A stretch of 64,000 bases of DNA from positions 62,001 to 126,000 of the forward strand of contig JAIVFJ010000051.1 in NCBI GenBank assembly GCA_025765615.1, given 5' to 3'. A model generated the notes under the pieces. It saw only the letters and a program-made list of their open reading frames with translations, made no database searches and was not told the origin of the DNA. How positions within the stretch are numbered: position 1 is the stretch's first letter; each line of letters starts with the position of its first letter. The position numbers were made by a program, and so were the translations under genes. Shown piece after piece: positions 15,888-29,200 of the stretch. This DNA is from Zopfochytrium polystomum. Taxonomy: Eukaryota; Chytridiomycota; Chytridiomycetes; Chytridiales; Chytridiaceae.

Positions 15888-18535
15888 ATGTCAGCAAACG
15901 GCGAGCAGAGCACCGACGATTCGGTCGTGGACGGCTTGCTGGTGGCGTCTTTGGCCAACCTCACCCAGTCCTCTCAGTTCCTTGCTACGCCCGACCTGCT
16001 ATTCTTCAAATCGCTGTCAGACGATCTCTCTGCATCGCTCGCCACCTCGGGCCGGTCGCTGCTGTCCCTCTGCAACTCAGTGCTCGCAACGGCATCCTTC
16101 AAGTCTGCTTTCGTTCAAGACTTTGAAAACGTCGACGATGTGTGGGAACGATTTGACACCGTCACAGAGGTCATCGATGGCCTTTTGGAGCACGCGGTAC
16201 TGCAGTATTTTGCATTCAAATGAGGCATGCACGCGCTCTTATTTACCCTTGATTTTGCCTTCAACAACAGGACACGTCCATCGACAAACTTCGCGGCATC
16301 CACAAGCGCAACAACCTTCAGGTCCAGTCAGCCCCGATTGTGGTGCAGCTTCCCTCGACTCCATCCAAAGGCCACGTCGCGAAAGATTCTGCGCCCGCCA
16401 CAGCTATCATTCATGCTCAAAATATTTTACGGCCGCAGCTGCGGTTCGAGGACAAGGTTGACAACACAAATGGCGTTCCGTTTGTTAGCAAGTTGAAGTT
16501 CAAGGACAACTCAAAAAGTACCCCAACTTCTTTGGAGGGATCGGAAATGTGAGTGTATTTGCATGTGCTTGACTGAAGTCAAGCTCATCCTTGAAAGCAA
16601 TGCCCATCCGTACGCATACGAGATTGAGACAATCGAATATCCAGAGCACGAACTGGAAATTCGACCGGAGGTGCTGTTCCGACCGTTGGACGATGTACCC
16701 TGCACATGGGTCGACACAGTCGAGAAGCTCGCAGACCTTGTCCGGCTTCTTGAAACTGTCACCGAGATTGCAGTCGATCTTGAGGTTAGCTGGTGTTTCT
16801 GCTTGCAAAATCCATTTCCCAATTTAAAGGCGTACACCTTGCGCTTTTCTGACGTAGCACCATGACTATCGGTCTTATCAAGGATTCACTTGCCTAATCC
16901 AACTGTCTACTCGTAACGAAGACTTCATAATCGATGCCCTTGAGTTGAGGTCCCATCTGTATCAGTTAAACAGGGCCTTCTCAAACCCAAAAATTGTGAA
17001 AGTCTTGCACGGTGGTGAAATGGATGTGATTTGGCTGCAGCGGGACTTTGGCGTTTACATCGTTAACTTATTTGACACGTACCATGCATCCCATGTTTTG
17101 GAGATGGCGGGTCACGGCTTTGCTTATTTGCTCAAATACTACTGCGACGTCGACACAAATAAGAAGTACCAATTGGCTGATTGGAGAATAAGGTGATTTG
17201 AACGAATGATCGCAATCACAGCATTCTTAACAACCATAACAGACCTTTGCCGAAGGAAATGCTCAAGTATGCTCGTATGGATACTCACTATCTTTTGTAT
17301 ATGTGAGTTTGGTCTCTTTCTTCAATTATCATTTGCTGTGCTTGCTCACGAAAGCCCAATTATACAGCTACGACCGAATGAGAAACGAGATTTTGGGCAG
17401 AACAGACCCAGAAACGAAGCAGCTTCTTTATGTCTCCCTCAAGCGCTCGGAGCAAACGTCCTTGCGCCATTACCAGAAAGAAGTCTATGATGCCTCGGGA
17501 GAAGGCCCCAACGGTTGGCGTACGTCGCTGCGAAAGGTAGCACAGCCTCTGACGCCACAGAACCTTGCCGTGTATGCCGCCCTTCATGGGTGGCGCGACG
17601 AAGTTGCTCGTGAAGAGGACGAAAGTCCACGGTATATATTGCCAAACCACATGCTGCAAGCTGCAGCATTCAGCATGCCAACTACACTCCCAGAGCTGCT
17701 GGCTTGCTGCCGTCCTGTAGTTCCAAATGCAGTTCGTGTCCGAGCAGCAGATGTTCTGCATGTTATTGAGGAGGCACGCGCAAAGTACCGTAAGGATCTT
17801 CTGTCTCCAACTGGCAGCACAGTTCACAGCAAGCTACCAAAAGCACCAAGCCACATTCGATTTGATGAAGCAACCCCTGTGGAAGCTTCGTCGTTAACTT
17901 CGAAGAAACCCGCTCCTCGACCATCAAAGCCGCGCGACTCCGTGGCTGCTGCCAGCAGAGCAGGGCACGTCATTAAGGTCAAAATTAGTGTGAAGTCGGA
18001 CCTGACTGATCCCTGGGGATCTTTGACGAGTAGCAATCGTTCTGAGGAGGACTCCAGTGAAAGTGTGCTATCACCTGTGTTGCAGCTTGACCTGGCTCAT
18101 GAGATTCGTGAGTCGCTAGTTTTGGAAGCGCCCCTTGGACCTTGGTTGGATATCCATGAGAATGAGATTGAATCCGGTTCTCGAGAGTCTTCCGAGTCTC
18201 CATCCGCTGAGAAGCGAAAGCGAGAAGCAGGTGATGAAGGAGACGAAACCGTTGCTTCCCCTTCGTCAACTCCTGTCCCCTCCAAACCTGCAACACAGAG
18301 CACTTCTGCGTCAAAGAAGGCTCTCAACATAGTCGATGGCACCGTTGCGATTCTGGATGTGACAGGGAAGAACAGTGACGGCGTGACAGGATCTATAAAG
18401 CGTAAAAAGATCCAGTCCACGACTGACAACCCTGCCAGTGAGAAAGCTGAGCCAGTCCGCAAGATCCCCGATCTCCCTGGACCTGCGTACGACTACGACG
18501 AGGCTCATAAGGAGCAACAGGAGCAGCTCAAGCTG

Positions 18536-18574
<39 letters not shown>

Positions 18575-18703
18575 AAGCAGAAGAAAATTGCAGAGAAGAA
18601 GAAATCTTTCACTCCGTACGTGGTAGCCGACGATTCCGGCTTTGGTCGAGTGCCGAAGCCCAAGGAACGCGCGGGGGCGAGTATAAGTTACACAAAGAAG
18701 TAA
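15888..18703 (+). CDS. RRP6: nuclear exosome 3'-5' exonuclease Rrp6/EXOSC10
   Basis: Catalytic subunit of the nuclear RNA exosome: 3' trimming of rRNA and snoRNA precursors and RNA surveillance. Order: PMC2NT-type N-terminus (exon 1), linker, RNase D-like DEDDy exonuclease, HRDC, basic tail. Exonuclease motifs: EIAVDLEHHDYRS (Exo I Asp/Glu, rejoined over an intron at 16785-16856), [14 protein letters not shown] (Exo II) and [17 protein letters not shown] (Exo III Tyr and Asp). HRDC follows at [20 protein letters not shown]. The C-terminus carries a (CAG)n-encoded polyglutamine run (18541-18572) and Lys-rich nuclear-localisation-like segments. Six exons or so; the last (about 17369-18703) is the longest. 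The neighbouring snoRNA and POP5 genes make RNA processing a recurring theme, but they are not linked as a unit. Confidence 0.93.
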
Positions 18704-20222
18704 TAAAATCGCCAGAGTCAAACAAAGAAGAGCCGATATCATCATAAAATGCTTTAACCCTCCCGCAGCTCTGCGATTGTCTTCGAACCGTTCTTCTGCT
18801 GATAATGGTCAAGAATGTCGTTGCCCCCATTTTCACCCTCCGAAATATTTCCTCGGACAATCACTACCAGTCACTGCGGAGAGTAGCTGATAGCTTTAAA
18901 GCGTTCGCACCAAGATATGATGTCCTCCGCACTTTGCAGTATCCCCTTGTTCAAGCGAAGGCGGTGGTATCTGTAGAAATTTGCGCCGAACTTGTCTTGC
19001 TAGATCCGAACGGATGGATTGAAATATGGGGATGTGGGTGCACATCCGACAAGGAGCAACTGGTTTTCACGGCTGCCGCCACCTCCTGCTGCGTCGAAAG
19101 CACGTGGCGAAAATCTGTAGTAAAGAGAATTCGCGTATTCAAACATTAAGATAGATTAAAGGTTGCCACCACAAACCCTTCGCAATCCGTTGCCGACAAT
19201 GGGGAAAAATTGGTTTCCAAGGGAGAAAATAAAGGCTTTGCGTCAGCGCGGACATTTGGACTAAACTATATATGACGCAGGGCTGGACACCTGCTGCCTT
19301 CCTCATGTGGTAGCCCCTCCTCTCAGGGAGCGTCTGCCTTTTCTTCATTTTTTTCCTATTTTCTTACTGCTTTGCCGACAACTATGACGACGATGAGCGA
19401 GACGAAACGACGAAAGCGAGCTTTTCTTTTGCCTTCTCAATGCGATACATGTGATGCGCAAGGCCTTTTGCTCGCTCTAGATTTCTCTTTTCTCGTTTTT
19501 TATATGGCTAACTCATTGTCATGTCCTTGACCGCGCCAAAATCATGTGTGCGATTGGCGAAGCCGTCAGCGGACGACGCGCAGGAAGAAGTCCCCGCCTG
19601 CGCCAATCCCATCTGTCCAAAAATGGCAGGTGACGACCCGTGCGATCGCGGATTCTCTGGTTCAAATTTTTTTTTTTTTTTTCGCGACATTGCAAAAGGG
19701 GGGGTGGAGGGGGAAAAACAAAGAAAAAGTGACCAAGCAGAGAAACGAAACACTATGACCAATGAGGAAGAATTCCTGCAGGCCCTTTCCATCGATGCGT
19801 CGATTGTCGGTTGTTGTTGCGCGAAAGTGTGTCGACTGTGTGTTGGGGTGGGTGTCTTGGCTCGGTTGCGCGGGCCGGTTCAGGGTTTGTTTCGCCTGTA
19901 TATGCAAAGTCGCGCGCACAGAAGACAAACGTGCCAAGCCTCTGTCGCGGCCCCATTCACACAGCGCTCGGTGTCTGTCTCCTCCCAAAAGAGATATAAA
20001 ACGCCCTCCACCAAAAAATGAAATGAGAACTGTGGGAATTTCGTGAAAACAGCCCGACAGCCAATCAAGGAAAAGGTGGGTGAGGATAATTGGGGTGCAT
20101 TTTTGGTGTGCGTGGCTGTCCCATCCCAACCCGGTGTTCACGTTTTAACGGCCGACAGAAGGACAGACAGACAGACAGTCAGACAGACAGACGGACAGAC
20201 CAACAGACAGACATTCAGACAT
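18704..20222. other. intergenic region between RRP6 and the PARP gene
   Basis: About 1.5 kb. Contains a T15-type run (19667-19682), a purine-rich tract (19690-19745) and, from 20157, a CAGA tetranucleotide array. A 114-codon ORF (18805-19149) has no recognisable motif and was not called. Confidence 0.5.
20157..20221. repeat. (CAGA)n tetranucleotide array in PARP leader
   Basis: Imperfect ACAG/CAGA repeats immediately before the chosen PARP start codon at 20223. The frame is open through them, giving a DRQTVRQTDGQTNRQT-like peptide, but this is more likely 5'UTR. Confidence 0.85.
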
Positions 20223-23200
20223 ATGCCCGGCAAAGACAGAGGAAAAAAAAGTAGTGAGGTCGCCATGAGCAGCGCCAGCAGCAGCACCAACGGTGCCAGT
20301 AACGGCAGCGTCGGCGCCAGCAACGGGACCGCCGCCTCGACTGCCCTTCCAACGACGCCAAAGCGCAAGCCCGCCGCCACCTACAGCCGTGCGGCAACCT
20401 CTGCGGCCGCCAAGCGGGCGGCAGGCCTGGCAAAGTCGCGTCGCGCGCCGGCGGCGGGGACGGCCTCCACTGGCACGGCCCACGAAAGCCATGACGAAGA
20501 GACCGAAGAGACGGACCCACCCCCCACCAAGACAGCCAAGATCACCAGCTCGGTCGACATTTGGCTGCCCGTTGAAGGCGACGGCGACGACGACGTTGAC
20601 AGTGGCCGCGGTGGCGGCCGCGGAGGCTCAAAGCGAAAAGCGAACGCGTCAAAGCCACCGCCTGGCCCGTCGTCAAACAAGGGCAAGAAACGAGCAGCCC
20701 CAGATACCGGCCATTCAGGAGAAGACAGCGAGGACGGCAGCCCCAGTGGCGCCGCCACACCGACGCCAGCGGAACGCGCCGGAAAAGGAAAAGCTGCTTC
20801 TGTTGATCAAGCGAAGGGCGCGACGACGAGCGCTGGTGGACATGATCCCGCACCCGTCGGAAGCAACGGTTTGACACCTGACACGTCCAAGACAAGCACT
20901 GCCCCAGACTCAGCGTCAGCTGCTCCAGTGAAGCGGGGTCGCGGCCGTCCTCGCAAAGATCAGAGCGCTGCATCGCGTGCTGCCGCTGCTGCCGCGTCCA
21001 AAAAAGCCCTCGAGGACCAGGAGGCGGATCAACGGAATGACGCGACGGGTGATGACGTGACGATGGCCGAACCGGCACAATCCGAGACAGCCCAGCCTTC
21101 GACTGAAACACCCGATGGATCGAATGGTGGCGTAAGTAGGACTGGGAGGCTCTCGTTGCGTGCTAATGAAAGTTTTCCCCGTTCTCCATTTCGACACAGC
21201 TTCGCCGCTCGACGCGTCGGCGAACACAATCAGCTCCAATCGTAATCGACTATCCACAGCGCAAGAAAGCCCGGATTGATAACAAGAGCAAAGAAGGCAC
21301 GCCGGCAGTTGAAAACAAGGACGGCAAGGAAGGTACTCCAGCAGCTTCCCCAAAGATCATCTATGTCTCAGACGACTCGGAAGAGGAGAGCATTTCTGAG
21401 GACGATGATGAGAACGACTCCGACTATTTGGAGGGAGAAGCAAAGAGAAAAGCAGAAAGGCTTCGCTTGAAAATGCTAAAGGAAGAGGACGTAGACGATG
21501 AAGATGACGAAGAAAATGACGGCGAAGATGGTGATGCTCATGAAAGTGATGGCGACGGCGACGGCGACGGCGACGACGAAGACAACTCTGGCAGCAGCAG
21601 CAAGCAGCCTCGCAAAAGGCGAAGAACGTCCTCCGTCAAACCCAAGCGGGAACGAAAAGTTCGTGAACCAAAGTCGCCGCGGACGCCGCGGACTCCGCGA
21701 ACTCCTAGGACCCCTCGAACTCCAAAAGCTCCTAAAGCTCCAAAAGCCCCAAAAGAACCGAAAGAGCGTAAGGCCGCCAAGCCTGCAAAACCCGGCACGA
21801 AAAAGTCCGGCCGTCTTCTTGCAGAGGAAGCTGCAAGGAGGGCAGACCTTACGAAAGCGAGAGAGAACCTGCCGCGTCCATCTCTTCTCGACGAAGAGGA
21901 CACAAAAAATTCTGCGCCAGCCGACCACACCGCAGCCACCGCTGTCACTGATCCGGACTTTTCCTGCTGCTTCGTGTGCTCCTCACGTGAATTCATGCGC
22001 GCCGCCCGCACCGGCTCGGTCAAACTCTTGGATGAACTGCGAGCGAAGCGCTCAAAAGTCGCCCATTTCAGCACTCACGCTCGCAAGCCGGACGACACCC
22101 TGTCGGGACCTGTCGAAATCGCGATTCGGCGGGGGGACGAGGCGTTTCTGCACGCTTTGCTGGCCCCCGACGCGCCCGGGTTTTTCGGCGCATACGCTCA
22201 GCCGCCGTCAAAGTACCTCGAGAGCGGTGTATCGACGGGAATGGTGAGCAAGCGAACGTACGGAAGGGCGCTCAAGGCTGTGAATGAGTCCAGAGGAAAT
22301 CGAGAGGGAAACGGAGCGTTCTACCGCAGCTCGACGACCTGTGCATTCGACGTCGTCAAGAAGGGAGCAAATCCACCAACTCACACAGACAGGAGGAGGG
22401 CGATCCTCGCATTGTGCCGAACCCGTGGAGTCGCGGAAGATGTGTTGGACCGCCTTTGGCTCAGCTACAATAACCTAAACATGGAGCTTGACGACTTTGG
22501 TGTGTACGAAGCAGCGCTTTGGGGAAACCGAAAAATTGCGGCTCGAATGATTGAGAAGATCAACACAGACGGTTTCAACCTCCTTCACAAGGAAGCTCTG
22601 CTGGTTTGTTTATCTGATGTTTCATTTTTCTGCTTTTGTATTGATGAAGTTCCTCTTTGGCAGTTGGAACCGGGGACCGACTTCACCGCCTTCCGATCAG
22701 TCTCTGTTTTGAAAAAGGCTCTGGGGAACTACCGAGTGACACCTCTCCATTTCAGCGCTCTCAACCCCGATGTCGAACGTCTCAAGACATTGTTGTCGTC
22801 CGTTTCGACAGCAGACCAAATGTTTGCGGACGACCTGGGGCGCACAGTTATGCATTTCGCGGCCTGCTGTGAAGGCACAGGACCTTTGAGCTACCTCATT
22901 GACCAAGGAATGGACATGCGCTCTCTGGATGAAACGAAGATGTCGCCTTTGTTAATGGCGGCAAAGTATGGTGCGCTATGCTTGCTTTTTTCTCTTTCCG
23001 ATCCTGCCCTCTAACTTCTTTTATTTCGTCAGGTCGCGCGGAGAATGTTCGCCTCCTGCTCGACAAACTGGGTGGAGGTCCTGATAGTACTTTTCTTCCT
23101 TCAATGTACACTGCGCTCCATTTCGCCGCCCACTTTGGACATCTTGACGTCGTGAAGGTAAGAGATCTTGGGTCAAGGCGAACCCCATAACCGCTCATTT

Positions 23201-26200
23201 TTTGCGACTAGGTTTTATTGGAGCTTGGAGCCTCGGTTGATTCAATCGAAAAAGAGAGCAAATGTACTCCACTCCTTGAAGCTTCCAAAATGGGTCACGT
23301 CGACGTTGTCCGTGAACTGTTGGCGCACAAAGCCGACCTCTACTTCATGGACAACATGGGCCGAACGGCACTTCATCACGCCGCCAAGAACGGACATTTG
23401 AATTTAGTCTATTTCTTGCTGACTGAAGGCGCTGACACGCGAGCAAAGGACACCTCAGAGAATACGCCTTTGCACTACGCCTGCGGGTATGGATGGCTTC
23501 CTGTTGTCAAGCTCCTGTGCGAATTTGGTGAAGCCGACATTAATGCGACCAATAATTGGAGAACAAGCCCGCTTATGGTAGCCGATATGAAGGGTCACAC
23601 GGCCGTCTGCACGTACCTCCTTGATCGACCGGGGATAAACGTTAACTCACTCGGGAAAGAGGGCTACTCTCTTGTCCACGACTGCGTCCGGACCGCGGTG
23701 GCAGACCGAGACGAGTCGGAAAGAGTACGGAGCAAACTGAAGATCCTCCTTTCCCACGGTGGGGACCCCAACATTGAGGCTGTGGACGGAAACCTCGCGC
23801 TGCACATGATTTGTGGTTCGACACAGAGAATCGAGAGCGCACTGGTTGAGCCGCCTCTAAGCGCCTTTGCAAATGGAACCACAAGCGGAACACCAGCTCC
23901 TGCGCCCGCTCCGGGTTTTGGCACTTTACAATTTGGGGCCGCGCCCCCAGCCCCTGCTCCTGTCACAGGATTTGGCCTGTTTGGAACGCTTGGAGGCGGA
24001 ACGGCGGTTCCAAACCCAACCCCGGCTCCCAACACAGGGTTTGGCATGTTTGGGGGGGCGACCATGGCTCCGGCTCCGGTCGCGCCATTTGGATTTGGCA
24101 GCCCAGCAGCCACATCGCTCTTTGGTTCTGCAACACCAACCACGCAATCCACATCAACTTTCGGCCCAGCTTTCGGCGCTGCACCGTCGACTCCAACTCT
24201 GTTCGGCTTGGCGCAGGCAAGTTCAAGCAGTCCGTTCCTGTTACCCAGTTCGTCCATCAGGAGATCAAATGCTTTGTCTTCCAACAATAATTCCCTGTCT
24301 TCCGGGAGCAGCTCTTCCTCGTCAGTTGTCAACGTAGCAGTTCCAATCGCAGCGTCTACGGATGAAAATTCGACCGATGTTGAACCTCTCTCCCTGGACG
24401 GAACAGAGCCTGCAGAGATTGTTATGGAGGAGGATGAGGAGCCCCAGGACGCAACGATGGTCGACGTTGGGCCAGGGACTGCCGCAAAACCGTTTGATCA
24501 GAACGAACTAAACGCACATCTTATCGCCTGCATCGACCTTCTGCTTGAGCATGGGGCGAAAATTGGCGCTCCAAACAAAGAAGGGATGACTGCCTTTTCT
24601 CTTGCATTATCGAAATCAAACTATGAGTTGGCATGCCATCTATTGGACAAGGATCCGTCGCAAATGCTTGGAGACGCGAAGCTGATGGGTGGTAAAAACC
24701 TCCTGCACGTGGTTCTGGAGGCTGCAGTTCGAGTTGACAGTGCTCGGTTCAACACTCCTCGACAGTACACTCTGGGAGGATTCTTGGATTTGGAGAAGAG
24801 ATGGAAGCAGGAATCGAAGATTGTTAAGAAATTGATCCAGACCCTGCAGAAACAGGTTCCACAGGACATGGTTGAGGAATGGGTAATTATTGTGAAGGGA
24901 TTTGGAAACAAGGTAATTGACTTTATGCTGTTACCCGCAGGCCACGAACGCAGATGAAGACGGCCGACCACCCCTGACTCTGGCGGTTTCACTTGCTGAC
25001 CAAACTTCAACGATCAGCAATTTCCTTGACAGCTGTGAGAGAAGTTGGGGAGAGCGAAAGCCTGGGTATCCTAAAATTAGCCTTCATGTTGAGCACAACC
25101 ACTCCACTCTGGTGAGTTCCTGCTCAACAGATAACCGTATTAATTTCCCATTGCTTGTTAGATGTTCGCAATCAAAAAGCTCTTCCCGCTTGACTCGAAA
25201 GGAGTCCATTCCAGCGTCCAACTTCCCAAAGGATACAAAAAGAAAGATGATGAGGAGTTTCCTGCATCCTATGGCCTCACTGCACTGCATTATGGTACGA
25301 AGCGATGGGGTTTAACGTTCCTGAAAACTTGACTTACGGCACTCCAGCGTGCAGAGGAAATTCACCACAACTTGTGAGATGCCTTCTACAGCTTGGTGCT
25401 GACCCGAATGCGATCAGTCACGAACGACGGGTCTCACCTTTGCATGAAGTGCTTGAAAGCTTCCCTGTCGATTTGCCCAGGCAGTACAAGCAGGCATGTT
25501 TTGGACCGTTGATTCTGACTCCGGTCTAATTGCTCGGCAGGATTTCTCAAGGCGATTCGAAGTTCAGTCTTTCAAATACAATCACGAAAAGAAACAAGAA
25601 ATCATGGAATGCTTGCTCAGAAGGAAAGCCAACCCACTTATTCCTGCAAAGCGAGTTGGAACCGCAGTACAAGTAGCTCTGTCGAATGTGCCGCATATTA
25701 CCACAAGAACGAACGAAAGTGCGCAGTGCCGTATCCAAAAGAAATACCATTCAATTCTTTTGAGTCTTATTCGACTTGGTAGTTCACTAGGCAGTTTCGA
25801 ATATATGGAAAAGAACAGCCACGAGGGGAAGACGGCCCTGATGATTGCTTTGAGCCGAGATTTGATTTCGGTGGCAAGATTCATGATTCAACATGGCGCA
25901 AGCATCGAAACTATTGGGCCAAAGGTCGGTTTCGACGGCCCTGTTTGCGGTACGAACCCGTAGCTTGAAGGCAGTCAGGCTCATTTCGAAGGCGGACCTA
26001 TCAGTTGCTGACGAACACGGAACAACTCCACTTATCGAGGCGGCGAAGATCAGCGAGACAATATTGGATGAACTTCTCACAAACGGCAGAGAAATTTCTG
26101 TCAACGCCGCGAATGAAAGTAAGGAGACCGCCCTCTTAGCGGCGTGCCGGTCGGGTCGTTCGCCCAAGATTTTGAAGAAAATCGTGGACGCCGGAGCCAA

Positions 26201-29200
26201 TGTAAACTATGTCGGAATGGATGGAAAGACGGCGCTCTGCCACCTGATATCCCGGCGCGACCTAGAGTCCATTAAAGTACTCATTGCAGAAGGAGGGCTG
26301 GTCAATATTGCGGACGAGAGTGGAGACTGGATTATTCACATGGCCGTTCGAACGGAAAACATTCGAATTGTAAAGGCTGTGTTGTCGGCCGGAGCAGACC
26401 CGAACAAACCAAATGCAAAAATGATTTACCCACTCCACATTGCCGTTCAGTTGACGAAAGCCCAAGTAGACCGTTCTCTCAGAATTGAGAGGGCGCTGAT
26501 CGAGAGCGGTGCTGACATAAACTGCCGTGATGCGCAGGGACGAACACCTCTGTTTATTGCTTTCGAAAATTCTGGCTCCATCCCTCGAATGCAAGTGGCA
26601 TCCAAGGAGCTCGAACTGTGGACTGCATACAACTCAGATGAATCGGCCATCGCCGCAATTAAGTCAAGGCTAGAGTCTGATTTGGAAAAGTACTTTGAGA
26701 AGAAGACAGTCGCAGACGACCTGAAAGCGGAAGCTGTGGAATGGGTGAGAGAAATTCGAGCCCGAAAAGCCTTCAAAGATGTCAAAGAGCTCGTGGATCG
26801 GCGGAGCAAAGATGCGAAGTACACGCTGGGCGATTGGAAGAACGTTACACGAAATGATGGAACGGAAAAATACGATCCAGTGGAGATTGTGGACTTCTTG
26901 CTGGCATTCCCAAACATCGAAGTAAACATTTCGGATTCATTTGGGAGAACGCCATTGCACTATGGCGCAAGGCGCGCAGCCTCGTCGTGCGTCAATGCTC
27001 TTGTCCGCAAGGGCGTTGACATAAACAAGACTGATGATGATGGCAACACAGCAATCCAGATTGCGCTCATGGAGGCAAACGTCGATATTTTCCTCAACCT
27101 AGCAGTAATGGGCGCCAAGATCACCGGCACGATTACTTTCCCCGACAAAGCGGTGACCAATTTCCATCATGCCCTCCAAAACAGCTTCATGTCTGTGGCC
27201 TATGTGATCAAAAACCAAGGCGGAATCAGCTTCCCACAGATTTTCCGGGACACCCTGAAAAATGGCAAATACAGTATCTCGTTGGCCGCCGTTTCCGCTG
27301 CTAGCCGCGAGGACATTATGTCGCTGGGGTCAAAGAGCCAAAACACCCTCCACATTCTTGCTGATTTCAAGCCAATCAATGAAGGTGATTGGGAGACGGA
27401 CTACGTCGAAGATATTTGGAATCGTGTTATTGGCGCTGGCGTTTCCATCAACGAGGCCGATGAAAACGGCCAAACCCCTCTTATATTGGCCTCTATCAAG
27501 AGCCAGAATTCGTTGATGCAGCTCATGCTTAACTTGGACCATCTCAACCTAGATGCCATCGACAACAGTGGCTCCACGGCACTGCACTATGCGATCTCGA
27601 ACAGGTCCGAAGCAAATGTTAAGAAACTCCTGCGACGAGGGGCAAAAGTAGATCTTCCTGGCACTGAAAAAACGAAGTCGCTTGTGCGATTAGCAGTTGA
27701 TACCGGAGAGTTGCGCATCCTGGAGGCTATTCTTGATGCCTCAGCTAGCCCAAATTTGGAGGATGGAACCTCGGAGATCACTGCGCTCATGAGAGCCGTG
27801 AACGCAGGAAGCGTCAATGCCGTCCGAGCGTTAATCGCTAGGAAGGCGAATGTGGACACTCTCTCCATAATTGTTGTGAATAAGGACGATCCTCAAACCC
27901 CTGTCGCCCCAATTATGCGCGCTACCGAGCTGAACAACAGTGCTGTTTTCGAGCACATCATCAAGGCAAACGCCGACGTCAACTTTATCCATCCCGTTTC
28001 CGGGCGTTCTTCGCTGATGATCGCGCTTGACCGCTCGGAGAAGAAATGCGCTTCCATGTTGCTTACCCAAGGTGCAGACCCGAACTTAGTCGATCCAAAG
28101 TTCAACCGGACCAGTTTCCAACGCGCTCTACTCGGTGACGAAGGCACAAGCCTCAGAACCGACTTTTCCACCGGCATGCTCTCTGCGTTTACCACCGTCA
28201 AAGTCGACGCAAACATCCCTGACGCCATCACTGGATTTACTCTCGTTGATCTTGCGGTCAACGCTGGCGACGCGGTTCTCCTACGTAGGCTGCTTCGGCT
28301 CGAAGCGAACCCGTCAGTCATATCGCTGCCGACAGCTAATCCTTTGCAAAAGTCGTCGCTTTTGCGCGCCATCGAGCAAAACAGAATGGAAATCGTCAAG
28401 ATTTTGGTTGAAACTGGCAAAGCGGACGTCGCGGCAGTCGACAGCGCGTCGATGGGAGCCATCCACTACGTGGTACGTCCCGAAATTGTGGCGTCTTACC
28501 GAAATGTCGAATTGCTGCGATACCTGGCGGGCAAAGGTGCACCAGTGAATGCGGTTGATGCATCTGGTGAGTGAAACGCCGTAAATTAACACAGATTCGT
28601 GCTTACCAATCAGCGCAGGAAAAAGACCCATCGACTACGCCGTCCAGTGGAAAGACGCGTCGCTGACCGCAGAGCTCCGCGCTCTTGGGTCGGTCGAGCC
28701 CCAGGAATTCGAAGCCGATGATGTTGAAATGGATGATAACGTTGTTCCCCTCGGAGACCTGGAGCAAGACGCTGAGGACGAGCGGATTCGCCTCGAAGCA
28801 GAGGCGGAAGCGGAGGAAAGGGAAAAACAGGAAAAAGAGGCGAAACGACGCGGCATCAGCGTTCAGCAGCTCCAGCGCGAAGAGCGGAAGAAGAAAGAGG
28901 TCAAACCTAATCCAAAGGCCGGAGTGGATAATGCCCAGGTTTCAGTATTGTACGAGGGCGATGAGGACGACCCTGACAGATACCCATACGACTGCACGCT
29001 TCACAAGTGCGACGTTTCGTACGGAGTATACGGAGAAAATAAGGTGATTCCTTTTCATTTCAAACTTCTCACTTCTATTTCTAAATGCTTGCCGATCTTA
29101 GGTTTACAAAATGCAAGGTGAGATGGCCTAAGGTGATGCTAAACTTTGCTGACCGTCTTCAGTTCTGTACAACCGGCTTCAAAAGCTATATTTCATGTTT

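Noticed and set aside
18805..19149. 114-codon ORF between RRP6 and the PARP gene
   Set aside because: No motif, no splice context and no family similarity; length alone is not convincing.
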